A stretch of 64,000 nucleotides of DNA from Hymenolepis diminuta (Eukaryota; Platyhelminthes; Cestoda; Cyclophyllidea; Hymenolepididae): NCBI GenBank assembly GCA_900708905.1, contig CAADRB010000016.1, forward strand, positions 343,829 through 407,828, given 5' to 3'. Every line of letters begins with the position of its first letter. Position 1 is the first letter of the stretch. The notes beneath the pieces are model-generated. The model saw only the letters and a list, made by a program, of their open reading frames with translations. It ran no database searches and was not told the DNA's origin. Position numbers and translations under genes: made by a program. Positions 13,021 through 25,500 of the stretch are shown piece after piece.

Positions 13021-16000
13021 TCTGGACAGAAATCGTTATCAGTACGGTGGTGATTCGACCTTGAAAAGTCAATCGTATAAAGAATACTAATATTTCTATA
13101 AATCGTCAACAGATGAGAATTTGGGTAAATCTCATTTCCTAGGTAGAAGGATATGAATCAAAATAACCTAAATAAAAAGTAGATGTCTTCGAAGATTTTG
13201 ATGAGGACGATTATCAAAAGAGAATATCAAATTTTCTTAAATTATCTTGTTCAAACTTCTCCATTGGTTTACTCATCATTTACTCCATCAGGATAAATAT
13301 GATTTATATTTTAAGAATATTTTGCCCATTTATAATGACTTTGCGGCAAGTATAAGGAAATAATCACCAGAATAGTAATTTTGCATTAAATGACAAGGAT
13401 AATACCCTCACATATCATTGTATTTAAAAGTTTTTATTCATAAGTATCAAATATTAGAAGAAAATATTGCTTATTACAAATATAAACCTATCCACTTGAT
13501 TAAAAAATTCCTTACTTTCGGTAAAAAATCAACTTCTCTCAACCAGTCATAATGACTATTCAAAGAAAAGTGTGGACCATCTCAAAATAACGTTTACTAA
13601 TGGCAGGATTGAATAATAAGCCATTTTAATTACACACGGAAAAGCATGCACAGACGTTCTTATAGGGTAGTATCATCAAAACACCATATGTTCATTATTA
13701 TTCATTGCAATAAGTCCTTTTCAATAATTTGAAAAGACACCGGTTCCTGTATTTCTGACATTTAAGATAGATCGATATTTCAACATTTCTTAGACAATTA
13801 GACGGTGAAATTGATAACAGTAGCACTAAAACAGCCAACGCCGCCAATTACTGTCTCATAACGCAATTCTCCACCTTAAGGGAATTCGAGCAAAAATGTT
13901 CAAATGCGAAGCTACCAAATGGATACAAGTATCTGCCGAAAAGAGAGCAGTGCTTTTGCATCATCGACGGTATCACCGTTCCTCGGACGTAATGATCCAG
14001 AAGGACTTCAACTGCCCAATTTCCGATTGTTTTAAATCTTACAAACGATATAGATGGTAAAACGACACATCTCAGAATGTCATCCTCGGTGTTGATATCG
14101 AATTCAGTGCGAGCCTCTTTAAAACATCGTTTAATAAGACAGCAGCCTATGTGCTTTGGCCTGAGAAGAAAGTAATTAATTATCCAGATTCCTACTGGAT
14201 GCCTTATTTAGCATAAATTAATTTGAAGAATCTTGGAACCATATGGGGTAGGGCGCTTTGAGGTCACGCAAGATGTCCTTTTGCGTGATTGCCCAGGTAG
14301 AAATGTACACGTGTGCGTGTGTACCTACATTAAACGAAGGTTGAAAGATCAATACGCAGTAGTTAATTCAAATACGTTTCCTGGCCATTTGAATAAGCTT
14401 CAATCCTTTCTACTACCTGCGTCATTTGTGTAATCTTATTTCATGATTAGAATATTATTTTAATACATCTACATGTGAAAAGCAAGGAAATATAATTTCC
14501 AAAATACCACCCTGCAGTCCGAAATGCTCAGTCGTGCCTCTAAAGAGGGGAACAATATCATTATTAATTTTTATGAGTCTGACCGTCGATGAGGCACTAG
14601 GCCTCATCTTCTATTTGACAATGTTATATGTTATGAACACACACATATATATATAGTGTCTTAAACCAAATCAGTGACTATTGTATTTAGATCTCCAGTG
14701 TCCGGGAACTTAATGAATTCTGCTTAAAACACGAAAACCTGATGATATATAACTTACTATGACCTCAATTGTATCTCATTTATCTACTCACATGTAAATT
14801 TACTTTACTAAATATGAGAAGATATGACTGAGGTTAGAACAAAATATAACAACTGTGCAATGTGTTTAGAGTTCCATTCGGAATAGCTGAGCCAATCTCT
14901 TGTATTGATACTGCTCTTCCTTTTGGCTTTTTATCCTTTTTAAATGTAGGGCTCAGAGTATATCCTAAATGTCCTCACTCTGCTTACAAACTGTCCGTTA
15001 AATATATGACAACCAACTCCTTAAAAACTGAAAATAACTACTTGTATCTGCAGTGAATTAGTGGTTAATCCCTCTTTCGAATTCCAACCGTGAATATATT
15101 GAGACTGGTCCTTAGGCGATTTGAGGATGGGGTTCTAGACGTACCATGCATTATAATTGGCAATTTAAAAACTTTAAATATTTGTAACCCCAGTAAAAAG
15201 CTCTAACGCTATATCGTGACAAACTCATATCAATTTAGTTAAATTAGTTGCAGGTTAAGTGAAGAATGTACTCCCATAGTCTACATACGAATATTATACA
15301 CTATCATTCAGATTCCTCAGTACATTCTTACAACCATAGTTACTTTCGGAATGTTATGTTCAAGAAATAACATATATCAAGAACAATATTCGTGTCCTTC
15401 CAATATACACTTTACTGATAACTATACCGAACGTTCGGCAGTGATTGGAATAACGCTAAGTTTGAATAGCGAGTACAAATCATGTTTGTTAAACTTTTAT
15501 AACCCCTATAATCAAGTGACTCTAGAACGACTTATAATCGGTACACACATTAAAGTACTTAAATTTTACGTAAATGGATTTTGAACTTTCAATGAATTAC
15601 TATGAACCGCATCTTATCTCTCACTCCAGTATTTACAATAGAGCTACTTTGAAGTGAAACTAACTTGAACTTCTAACGTAAACCAGATCGTGGAACACTT
15701 AGGGTATTAATGACCATACACAGACCAAGATCATGCGAGATTTAAGATCTAATTATGAAAGTCAACGCTTGTCTTTTTATAAGATCAAATAAAATTTCAC
15801 TAGGGAACATAAAGCTACAACCTAGAGAGATTCAAGATCCTAAGAAATGCAAATATGAAGAAAATGCGTGTTTTTATAAATTTAACAGATCCAAGTGTAG
15901 TTTTCCTGCTCAAGTACTTTTGGTATATAGAAAAAAAGAATTACACACTAGATACTTATGATTGACAATTTATTATACGCAGAAATAATAAAAATAAAAT

Positions 16001-16250
16001 ATTGATCGATCTACTTTCATAGTCAAGAATTTGCTAAATAAATGTTAATAAAAATTTTTACTAGAAGCTGCATCTCCAAGGTCACGTTTTATCGGAAAAT
16101 CGATAATCACACGTGGAGTAAACAGCTGATCGAAAACAAAGACAATACACTATTATTGTGGTCATTTAATTTTTAAGAAAGAAAAGAATGTTTACAGAAT
16201 ATAAGGTAGGACATATATATATATATTGAGAGAAATAAATATGGGACTGT
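13021..16250. other. intergenic, no recognised gene
   Basis: AT-rich sequence with a slightly GC-richer patch at 13800-14420 that contains broken, unrecognised frames (for example 14233-14433). A short (CA)n(TA)n stretch lies at about 14638-14656 and a (TA) run at 16213-16226. I see no gene, promoter or family-level repeat. Confidence 0.4.
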
Positions 16251-16252
16251 TT

Positions 16253-16258
16253 TTTATT
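16253..16258 (-). terminator. candidate poly(A) signal of the acidic repeat gene
   Basis: TTTATT on the plus strand is AATAAA on the minus strand. It lies about 270 bp past the stop codon of the minus-strand gene ending at 16530. A second AATAAA (16529-16534) overlaps that gene's stop codon itself. Confidence 0.35.
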
Positions 16259-16529
16259 TCTCAACTTAAGAAAGAAGATGGTCTACCGCATGATTGATAC
16301 AAAATTAAGTTGATTTTTCTACCTCTGTTGCTTGTCCTTGTTTCCGAATACTGTTGATAAAATGAGAAAATTGAAAAGATGGAAAAGAGAATGCAGAGAG
16401 GGCGGGAGATAGAGAGGTAGTCAAATTGAAAAAGAAAACACGGAACGTCCAAGATTCGATTGTATTGGCGAGGTGGGAAAATTAAGAGGGGATGACTAGT
16501 GTCAGAGATTAAGATCACTCAACTTGCAT

Positions 16530-17567
16530 TTATTCCGTAACGGTAGTTCCTTCGGGCTGTCCTACTGGTTCCTCTGCAGGGGCCTTAGATTCGCCTTCTT
16601 GTTGTTCTCCTTCTTCAATTTTATCACCCTCAGTATTTCCATTAGTTTCAGGATTTTCCTCATCATTCGGAGGTTTGTCTTCTTTGTGTTCCTCTTCGGT
16701 TTCTTTTACTTCCACGAAAACTTCTGTAGTTTCGGCAGGCGTTTCAGTAGAAGGAGCTTCAGTACTCACAGGCTCAGAACTCTCTTCCTGAGCTGCAAAT
16801 TGCTCTACTTGAACTGCAGATTCCTCCTCATGAACCGCAGATTGCTCTACCTGAACTGCAGATTCCTCCTCATGAACCGCAGATGGCTCTACCTGAACTG
16901 CAGATTCCTCTTCATGAACCGCAGATTGCTCTACCTGAACTGCAGATTCTTCTTCATGAACCGCAGATTGCTCTATCTGAACTGCAGATTCCTCTTCATG
17001 AACCGCAGATTGCTCTACCTGAACTGCAGATTCCTCTTCATGAACCTCAGATTGCTCTACCTGAACTGCAGACTGCTCTTCATGAACCGCAGATTGCTCT
17101 TCCTGAACTGCAGGTTCCTCTTCATGAATCGCAGGTTCCTCTTCATGAATCGTAGATTGCTCTCCCTGAACTGCGGATTTCTCTTCCTGGGGTGCGGAAG
17201 CCTCATCCTGAGTTGGAGGGGTATTCACTTGAACTGCGGCCACTTCCTCGTTTTGTGCTTGTTCTACCGCGTCTTCAATGACCTCATTAGTAATCTCCTG
17301 AGCTGCTTCATTTATCTCAGCTTCTTCTACCATTACAGCGGTTTTCGAAATGGTCTCATCAACAATAGCGGTAGATTCCTGAGCAATCTGTCTATCCTCT
17401 TTAGTAGAAGGAACTGCTTGATTTACAGTAGCAAGGGCTGGTTGAACGGCATTTGATTTGTTTGAAGATGCTGATTTTCTTTTGAAAGAAAATTTTGTTC
17501 CTAGATAGGTATTAGCGTTGATCTTCTTCTTTTGGGGTTTAGACGGCTTGGAAACTAGTACTCCCAT
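16530..17567 (-). CDS. MARCKS-like acidic repeat protein (345 aa), intronless
   Basis: This is a single-exon gene for a highly acidic, disordered protein. Seen: an N-myristoylation pattern (MGVLVSK: Gly2, Ser6, Lys7); a basic region at residues 7-38 with KPQKKK and GTKFSFKRKSAS; a long Glu/Ala/Val/Gln-rich body; and an array of 7-residue units alternating SAVQVEQ and SAVHEEE over about residues 136-257. The tail is Glu/Pro/Gly-rich and ends in TTVTE. Myristate plus a basic Phe/Ser/Lys patch plus an acidic body is the design of MARCKS/BASP1 membrane-cytoskeleton proteins, so I infer an inner-plasma-membrane, phosphoinositide-binding role. Family identity is not proven, since MARCKS carries its effector domain centrally and not near the N-terminus. 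The ATG has a good context (AACCATGG), and an in-frame stop 4 nt upstream in the leader rules out extension in that frame. The repeat keeps both strands open, which creates long antisense frames that are not genes. Confidence 0.75.
   Translation of the reverse strand: MGVLVSKPSKPQKKKINANTYLGTKFSFKRKSASSNKSNAVQPALATVNQAVPSTKEDRQIAQESTAIVDETISKTAVMVEEAEINEAAQEITNEVIEDAVEQAQNEEVAAVQVNTPPTQDEASAPQEEKSAVQGEQSTIHEEEPAIHEEEPAVQEEQSAVHEEQSAVQVEQSEVHEEESAVQVEQSAVHEEESAVQIEQSAVHEEESAVQVEQSAVHEEESAVQVEPSAVHEEESAVQVEQSAVHEEESAVQVEQFAAQEESSEPVSTEAPSTETPAETTEVFVEVKETEEEHKEDKPPNDEENPETNGNTEGDKIEEGEQQEGESKAPAEEPVGQPEGTTVTE
16795..17160 (-). repeat. tandem coding repeat, 21-bp unit in 42-bp higher-order units
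   Basis: About eight to nine units of 42 bp lie in the acidic gene. Each unit is made of two related 21-bp halves (Ala-Val-His-Glu type and Ala-Val-Gln-Val type), many carrying CTGCAG. The array is near-perfect in the middle and degrades toward 17160, where 21-bp half units stand alone. Both unit lengths are multiples of three, so expansion or contraction keeps the reading frame. Confidence 0.9.
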
Positions 17568-17579
17568 GGTTTAGAATGG

Positions 17580-17830
17580 GCGAATTACTAGTGAGAAATA
17601 AAAAAGAGAATGAGAGACAAAGATATTACACAGGTAAGAAGACGAGACAGAGGTACACGCGCTGTTTACGAGGGGCGAGCGTGCTGAATGACGGTTAAAG
17701 GCGCGCTGTGATTTATGTTTATCTGGGAGCGTAGTGATTGGCTCCTCAGGAAGAAACCAATCCCCTCGTGGTGAGTGGCATGGGGAAATTCTATTGGTCC
17801 ACTCTAACCGCAAATTAGATGAGGGGAAAT
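17580..17830 (-). promoter_or_regulatory. GC-rich promoter with three CCAAT boxes
   Basis: This is the region just upstream of the acidic repeat gene. It is clearly richer in G+C and CpG than its surroundings (GGCGCGC, GGGGCGAGCG). CCAAT boxes lie at 17737-17741 and 17793-17797 (minus orientation) and 17757-17761 (plus orientation). No good TATA box is seen. A 98-codon open frame crossing it (17571-17867, minus) ends 4 nt before the gene's ATG and is best read as leader and promoter sequence. Confidence 0.5.
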
Positions 17831-17867
17831 TTCCTCCAAATGAGACATAATAACAAATCTTTAACAT

Positions 17868-20800
17868 TTTGTTTTTCGTAATTTTTTAATGCCTACCATT
17901 CATGTGCTTACACTTATGCAACAGGAGATGTAATCAAAAAACAATAAAAAAATACGTATTATTTTGCTAATATTGAGAGTAATACTATTCAAGTGTATAG
18001 TTTTGTTTCTGCGGTTTAAATTACTCCTTCAGAAATATTTTTTACCTACGATTCTCACTTAGTTTGGATTCCAAAACGAGTTCTTGATAGATAATTTACA
18101 TACCGATTTGAACTTTCTGTCAGAATGCGTAGAGCGTTTAGGAGGCACCTGTGCCCTTTTCGCTTTTTAGAAAATGCATCGAACCAATCACAGAGTAGTG
18201 ACCTCTGTATGACCTCATTGGTTTAAGATGATGTGGCCACCCATGCAGCCATAAAAACTGGGCTCTTAAATGCAGGTCAAGTCCTATCTGAAGGGACGGA
18301 ATCTCTTAGATTAATGATAGACGTTAAAACCAAATTTTGCAAAGCAAATTATTGCCGATTCTAACGATCACTTTATTAATTAGTATATGGTTTGACGAAC
18401 TACGTTTTGTCTTGTTATTTAAAAATCATACTAGCTCTTTTCGTCATCTAGTATCTAACTAATTAGAAGAAAAATATATATCCGAAGTGATTGACCGGTC
18501 ATATATACTAATAGACAGGTCAGTACACTCTGGATAGCTTGAATATGGGTTTACTTTGAAAATAGGTAACTAATTATGAAATTAAAATGTTGGAACATCA
18601 GAACATGAATAAAATGTAATACTCACTCGATAAATATCGTACACACGGAAATTAAATTCGAATGAAGTAAGAATCGTCGAAAATCTGACTAGTTTCATAA
18701 CTTCTATTTGTTTCTATCCACATTGTCCATTATAAAACCATTTCCTGCTGCCGTATTGCAGATACTTTCCCACGATTACATTTTGCCTTATCGTACGTTA
18801 TTATGTAAATGGTTTGATGGGGAAGATAATGCCTCCTTGTAGCATAATATATTCCAAAGCCCTCAAGGCCAAAGATTTTAAACTGGTGCAATCCCAATTA
18901 TTTTTTCCAAATGAAATAAAGAGGTTTGTTCTACAAAATCTAAAGTAATAAACTACCACTATTGCAAATTCAATGGCGACTGTCTGGCATTTAATTACCG
19001 TATGCACATATTTATTAATTTTAGGAATCTTTTTTTCCACTTGGAGACGGTTCTCTTTGGTATAGTGAAGCGATATGAGATCGATGAAGATTTAAAAATA
19101 CATCTCCTCAAAATATTTTTAAACGTAGTGAAGTAAAATAGAGAGACAAATGCTTTACTATATACGGTAAACAAAAGATAAAAATCCTTATTTTATTTTT
19201 AAAAGATATGTGCTACTAATTAAGTCACCTGGATGTATGCCTTTCGTGAAGAATTAAAGAAAGTCAGGATTAAGTTTCCTTAAATCGATCTAAATTGATT
19301 CATTCTAAGAAGAAGGCAGAAGTTCGTTGATGAAGAGTGTTTATTGGTAAAGGTGACTTGTGTGCTAAGGGGTTATTCATTTTGTCAATATTTATGCGGC
19401 ATTGTTTATTAAACTATATATCATTAGCTCGACGTGGGGTAATATAAATCAAGTGAATTTGAAACCTGAAAATTAAGAATTTATTTTGAATTACTTATTC
19501 ACTAAATGTTCACGACTGTCAGCCTCTGTAGCGTCGAGGTTATATATCTAGACAATTTCCTAATCACCGCAACCGCTGTCAGTCAGCAAAACCTTATTGC
19601 CTTGCATAGCTTGACAAATCTATCAAACTTCTAGAGCCTATCAAGAAGGTGTTAGACAAAAAACCCCGCTTTGCAACTTGCTAGTCATAATATGATCATT
19701 CCTAAACTACCAGCTAAATTCCCCACTGTCTTTTTAGTTGTTCTCAGCTTCTCCACAAATCAACCTGACTCCCTTCTCTTAATCAATCAAACCCTAAAAT
19801 TATGTGCTTTAGCCAACTTCACCATCTGTAGTGCCTGTCTCTAGTATCTATCTACAAGACCATACCTACCTTCTGGTTTGTAGGCTACTTCTCATTAGAG
19901 TAATATCTATATTGAATATTTTGCCGTCTTCTTATCCTTAATAGCCTTACTTTTAGTAACATTAGGGTTCATTTCACATCAATCGTGACCAAAAGGAATA
20001 ATCAAATAAAATTCTGGAAGTACGGCGTGCTTGAAGACATGAATTTTTCAGGAAAGGCACTTGGTTTCGTTACTGTTAAGTTTTATTAGTCCCCTAGGCC
20101 TAAATACGAATTTATCAATCAATAATTCAGTTAATAGTATGAAATACATTTAAAAAATATGAAATACAACTGGTGTCAATCTTAACAGAAAAGACTGAGG
20201 ATTGCAACGCTCAATATTCTTGAAAATGAACCACCTTTTAAATGTGATTGGTTCTCCATTCTAACAAATTTGAACTATTTAGCGAAATACAGAAGCAAGA
20301 AAATGCAAACATTTGCAAATCACACATATTTAAAAACTTCTCGACTAACTCTTGTCTAAAATGCTACGCTCCATAAGATCGGTATAACTGGAATCAGTGA
20401 TGATTTTCTGATCAAGGATATTTCAAAGAAAAATTGCATTTTGTAGAATTTGCTTAGTTTCAATTAAAAAATCAATAAATTTCAGTTTATTTGACATTAA
20501 AGTCATATTTTATAAGATATTTTATATAACTTAACTTAATAATATACAAATCATAAAATGAGTATAAAAATAAATAAAATACATTTTTGAATTCTTCAAG
20601 AAATTGCCGTGTTTCTTCATGACAATTAAAATTCACATACAACTGGAAGTTAGACCGATTGAGCCCTTGGTTTACTTTGCAAACTCTAATACTCTCTTGC
20701 GATTTATTGATTCCAGCAAGTTAAATTATTCCATTTCACATCCGTTTTGTTCATCTATTGTTTTCACAGGTCTTAGGATACAGATAACAAACTGAGTTCG

Positions 20801-22800
20801 TACTTCCATGCTTGAGATAACACCTCAAAATATGTACCAATCCATAATCTTATAGAAAGGTGGTGTTTACCTTCCTCACGACTTCATATATCATAACTTG
20901 TAGAAAAGCTGTTTAGATCTCTAGGCGGTCAAATGTTCTGCAACAAGCCAAATCATTGGCGCATCTTGAAGGTAGAAAACCATTTGTTTTATTGCAAAAA
21001 TGTTGATGAATCATTATAGAAGTATACGTCTAGATCGATACAAAGACCGTCAGGAACTTTTATGTGAATTAATGACCATAGTTTGTGTAAAGCGATCACA
21101 AGTTGCTAAGAAACTGCAGTTGCATGCTGATACATGATTCATAATTAAACTAAAAGCCTCTTGCCATATATGTCATTCTTATATTCCTAATTTTAAATCA
21201 ATTTATTTAATTATAAAACTGAATTTTAAAGGAGAATCATTCACCTTTTAGGAAAAATTCTTGCTAGATTTAATAACGGTGAGCTTCCATTTGTCAATCT
21301 CATAATTTTTCACCTATGCAGTTCCAATATTAAGAAATAAACATGTTTAGTACCTACAAAGTCAGAAATAAAGGCATAAAGTAATACAATATTTGCTTAA
21401 CTGATATTTATGAAGCAACTAACCGACTTTTGTACACGTAAGCTACTTAGAATTTGTCCAACTGAATCGACTTAGAAATGATTACTATTAGGATATCGGC
21501 TTAAAGTTTAATATTATGATTTTTGAAGCGATAAATATAACTCTGATACCGTAATTAGCATCAATATATGTTCTAAACTTCTATACCCGATCCGTCCATT
21601 TTAAGAATGTCCAATTTTTGAAGCCGGAAACTACTTCTTATAGGTAGGTCTCATTAAACTGAAATAATTTGAAGCTGATCATTGCATAATGCAAAGACAA
21701 TGACATTGAATAAGTTGGGTTAGATTGAATAGAACTATTCAAGCATAAAGTGCAATGGGAGATAGCATATAGGATTCCCATGAACGGATAAACTGCACGT
21801 AAGAGCATTTTGTCTTCTCAGTTATATGAAGAAAAGAAACGAAATGAAGTGGAAAGACCTATCCTTCTTGAATAAATAATACTATTCAACATGCACTGAA
21901 CATTGTAAAGAAGCATTTGCTGCAATCTAGGGGACGATTCGTGAAATTTGTATTTTGGAACGTGAACTGCCCAATTAGTAAATATTGTGCAACTGGAGTT
22001 CAAAAATCAAATGAAGAAAGACACTTTGTACCTTGACGTCGTTCATTGTATCTCCCCACACACATTTTCTGAGCTTTCTTTTAACCAATTTCAGTCGATC
22101 TCCCAATTAAAAATCGTAAATTTTTATGTAATACTGCGGATAACAATGATATTAGGATTTACACACTTATATTATAAACATACTAAATCCACAAATCCAG
22201 AAGTGTCATTTTTGAGAACCGAGTAGGTAAGTAAATTTAGCGTCATTAGTTACTATCACATTGGATTTTAGGTAAACAAAATCTAACTTAGATGGACGGT
22301 CATGGATATGCACAATGGCATGCGGCTATAATCTAACCACTTGGAGGCCGGTTAGCGGAAATTGTTGTCGGCGGATTATAACCACAAGACTATGACGACT
22401 TTCACCTGTCTTGAGAACGGTAAGACCAACTGCTCAACCCAGCCTACTTTTTGACTAACTCTGAGCACATAAATATGGAATTGAATAAAGAAATGAACTG
22501 CGAATTTACACATATTGCATTTATACATGCTGTTCAGATCAGAAATCTGTGGATCAGATCCTGAAAGTTTGGGCTTTGTAATTTCAGGTCTTGTTGCAAT
22601 AAAATAATGCATCTAAATATCATACATGTACTGGCTGATCAAAAAATTTCATGTGTCAGTGTTAATAGAAACGAGAATAACAAAAATATCAAAGACCGTA
22701 ATTAGCCCCGTTGTAACTATCTATGATTCTGGGTAAACGACCAACACAATCTCCATTGGTCGTGTTACCTTTGTCATTAAAGACTTGTAACTCTAAATTC
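17868..22800. other. intergenic, AT-rich, one promoter-like patch
   Basis: No gene was recognised. A promoter- or LTR-like patch at 18120-18290 is listed separately. A C/T-rich stretch at 19690-19960 resembles the dispersed pyrimidine-rich repeats only loosely. Short frames here (18801-19040, 20604-20795, 21818-22226, 22376-22612) show no domain. Confidence 0.4.
18120..18290 (+). promoter_or_regulatory. promoter-like patch with inverted CCAAT pair and TATA-like box
   Basis: A GC-richer patch contains CCAAT at 18184-18188, its inverse ATTGG at 18217-18221, and CATAAAAAC at 18250-18258, with spacing typical of a plus-strand promoter. No open frame or exon follows. The order CCAAT, then a GCAGCC-like segment, then a TATA-like box also resembles the LTR family of this window, so it may be an old LTR. 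Confidence 0.25.
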
Positions 22801-22819
22801 TAAAATTTAAACCCTTCTC

Positions 22820-25500
22820 GAACAGGTTGACTACGACCCTAACTTAAGTCGGTAATTATTCTCTGGGTGTTATCGACTGCACTGACTGCTCACCCTGGAG
22901 AGAGAAAACTTCGACGGATAACGTAATGTGGTTTTCATAGACATGAAGCTAAATTTTGATGGTGTCATCATCATGGGTTCTTTTAACAGTTGCACTGGTC
23001 CTGATGCTCAAAATAATGACGAAGATGTATTTGGAAGCTTCACAAATTCCATGCAGCCTAGAGAAAATAGGCAATGCCTATTAATATCTGTGGAGAAATT
23101 CATTTATATTTTGATAATTCCCGCTTCCAAAAGTGTAATTAAAAATGACCTACTTGGTGCCATCTAAAAATTGGTCGAGGTGCTGTCCTAGACTTCTACC
23201 TTGCCGCGAGAAGAAGTAACGTTACATTTCTTGACTTTAAATCCGCCAGAGAAGCTGATATAAACTCTGACCACTGTCTGGTTATAGCATTTCTCAGGTT
23301 CAAAAATAATGCTGCAACAAAAAGATGCAAGTATGAAAAACCGTTGAAAGTTTGGTAGAATTAGAAGGGAACTGAATTTATCTCAAAATATAGAGATAAC
23401 TATTAAAAACTTCTTGCTAAAGAGTATCGGAGAATATAATATCAATAATAATGGTGACATTATAAATGTCATTGCAAAAACAACTACTTAAACACGTCAG
23501 GAGCATAATAAGTGAAATAAGAAAGCAAAGCAACGAAAGGCAAACAAATATTTGAGTGCTGAACTATTGGAACGAAAGAAGTTACGCAAACGATATCTAT
23601 GCAACCAATCTCCTGAATCCTACGTTGCCTACAAAATGTACTGAAATAAAAATCAATTCAGTTTTATTAAAAGCAAAAATAAATTACTTGGAGACTAAAT
23701 TGGAAAAGTCTCCAGAACAGGCAGCTATAAATGAAAATAGAAAAAGCCTACTACTTACTTCGTAACAAGTATATTGTTGATCCGAGTTCTCCAGCCGGTC
23801 ATTATACCGAATTATTCAAATTCCAGGCAATGAGTTCTGAAAAAAAATGAATTTTTCAAAACCACCTCGCCCTCCTAACTTAAATCCTGAGGAACTTCAG
23901 TTAATAAGTACTTGTTTAAATCGTCTAAAAGTTATGAAATGAACTACAACTACTACAAGGCAGGTATTCAATAGCTTGATCCTGGGTGGATGCTGAAGTA
24001 ATTAATAATTACAAAAGCAAGGGAGTTAGAGCAGGCCCTGCTAACAATAGAAGTATCTTCCTTCTTGATATGGTGAGGTAACGATTTGCATTAATGGTCC
24101 ATGAAAGTCAGAAATTCCGTTTAAGAGGACGCTTATCAAATGCCCAACGTAAAGTTCCTGTTAGATGATTTACTGAACAAGCAGCCGTTGATGTAAAAAC
24201 AGTTATTCAAGTAGAAATTGGTCGTCAGTATGGAACGGTTCTCATCTTTGTTGATTTGAAGAAAGCTTTTTTTCGTTTCAAACTTGTACAACCCCATCAA
24301 GGTTGTGTGTAAGTTGCTATGGAATATAGTCAGTTGCATTAGATTATTCCTTAATAACCCTAAGGGTCATTTCAGAATTTCAATGAAATATTGACTATGG
24401 GTAGAGGTGTTAGACAGGAATCCAAAGAAGGTCCGCTACTCTTCAATATTATATTTTAGCTAGTATCAAATGATGCATATGAAACCGGTGAGGACTTGAA
24501 AGTCAGACTACTGAGTTCTTCGGCACCCAAACAGTAGTTGGAACTTCTTGGATATGCTTTATTACTTATCCATTGAGCAAGTTAAACTATCCTTGACAAA
24601 TGTATGATGGAAATGAATGCATGTCGGTGTAGATCTGGATCAGTCATCTCTTCAAGTAAATGATCACTAGATCAATCGAGTGGGCCCTTTCATCCAAACG
24701 TGCCTCATCAATGAATGATAAAGATCTAGCAGATTTTGTCTTAAGATTAAATATCCTAAAGAATCAATTCTAAGATCAAAAATGTTATCGGTAATGGAAA
24801 CATATATCATACCATTCCTTTTGTGCGGTTTATCTACTGTTGTCTATCGTAAGGTAGATTATAATAGATTAAAGGCTGTTCAGAACACTGCTCGATAAAT
24901 AATGTTAGGATTGTACGACCGGGGACAAATGAGTGTTAAAGGATTAGCAGAAAAGTCCCTCTAGAAGACTCAGGTGCATAACTACAAATACGTTAACTAA
25001 AAATAAGGCTGGTTTTCACAAAGAAGATGACAAATTACTAAAAAAGCTATTAAAAGTCCACTTAGCAAACTTAGTCGACTCTAAATCTGTACTTATAGAG
25101 AGTTGATTAAGATATCTTCAATAGGATGCTAAACAGATATTCATGGAGAATTAAGGCGAAAGTTGAATGACGAATCCTACGAAGAATTTTATTCCTCCCA
25201 TTATTAAACTTTAATCACAACAGAAAGATGTACGTAAAGAAGAAATTAAATGTGTTGATTCTCATTGTCATCGACTCTTAGAAAATGAAAATGAAATGAG
25301 AAGAAACTGACAGATCGATTACTAAAAACTCAAGATGATTTACCAACTAGTAGACTTCTTTGACCAATGAATGAGTATTACAAAAATTATCTGAAAGGAG
25401 AATGGTCCCAAAATCCGCAAGGAGATGGAGAAAAGAGGATAAGTCTGAAGAACCTCAGTTTGAAACAGCAGTTGATCAGATAATTCCGAAGTTCAGATGA
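22820..25500 (+). mobile_element. non-LTR retrotransposon relic, copy 2 (fullest)
   Basis: A decayed plus-strand LINE-type element. Order: an endonuclease part at 22928-23290, with GVIIMGSFNSCTGPDAQNN matching the EEP-nuclease GDFN block (catalytic Asp replaced by Ser) and a degraded DH block (TTVWL, where SDHxLV is expected) near 23270; a linker at 23400-23830 (NKYIVDPSS); reverse transcriptase at 23980-24470, with LSNAQRKVP near 24140, motif A LIFVDLKKAFF near 24240 and motif B RGVRQESKEGPLLFNI near 24405; and a C-terminal region at 24830-25070 (RLKAVQNTAR, DRGQMSVKGLAEK). The YxDD motif is not visible. It is broken by many stops and frameshifts. It shares the linker and C-terminal blocks with the copies at 4.8-6.9 and 28.8-29.5 kb, so the three form one family. 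Confidence 0.85.

Noticed and set aside
16524..17456. 310-codon plus-strand frame as a gene
   Set aside because: It lies opposite the well-supported acidic repeat gene; its openness follows from the in-frame repeat, and its Leu/Arg/Cys pattern has no independent signal.
17571..17867. 98-codon minus-strand frame as an N-terminal extension of the acidic gene
   Set aside because: It stops 4 nt before the ATG, and the region has promoter character.
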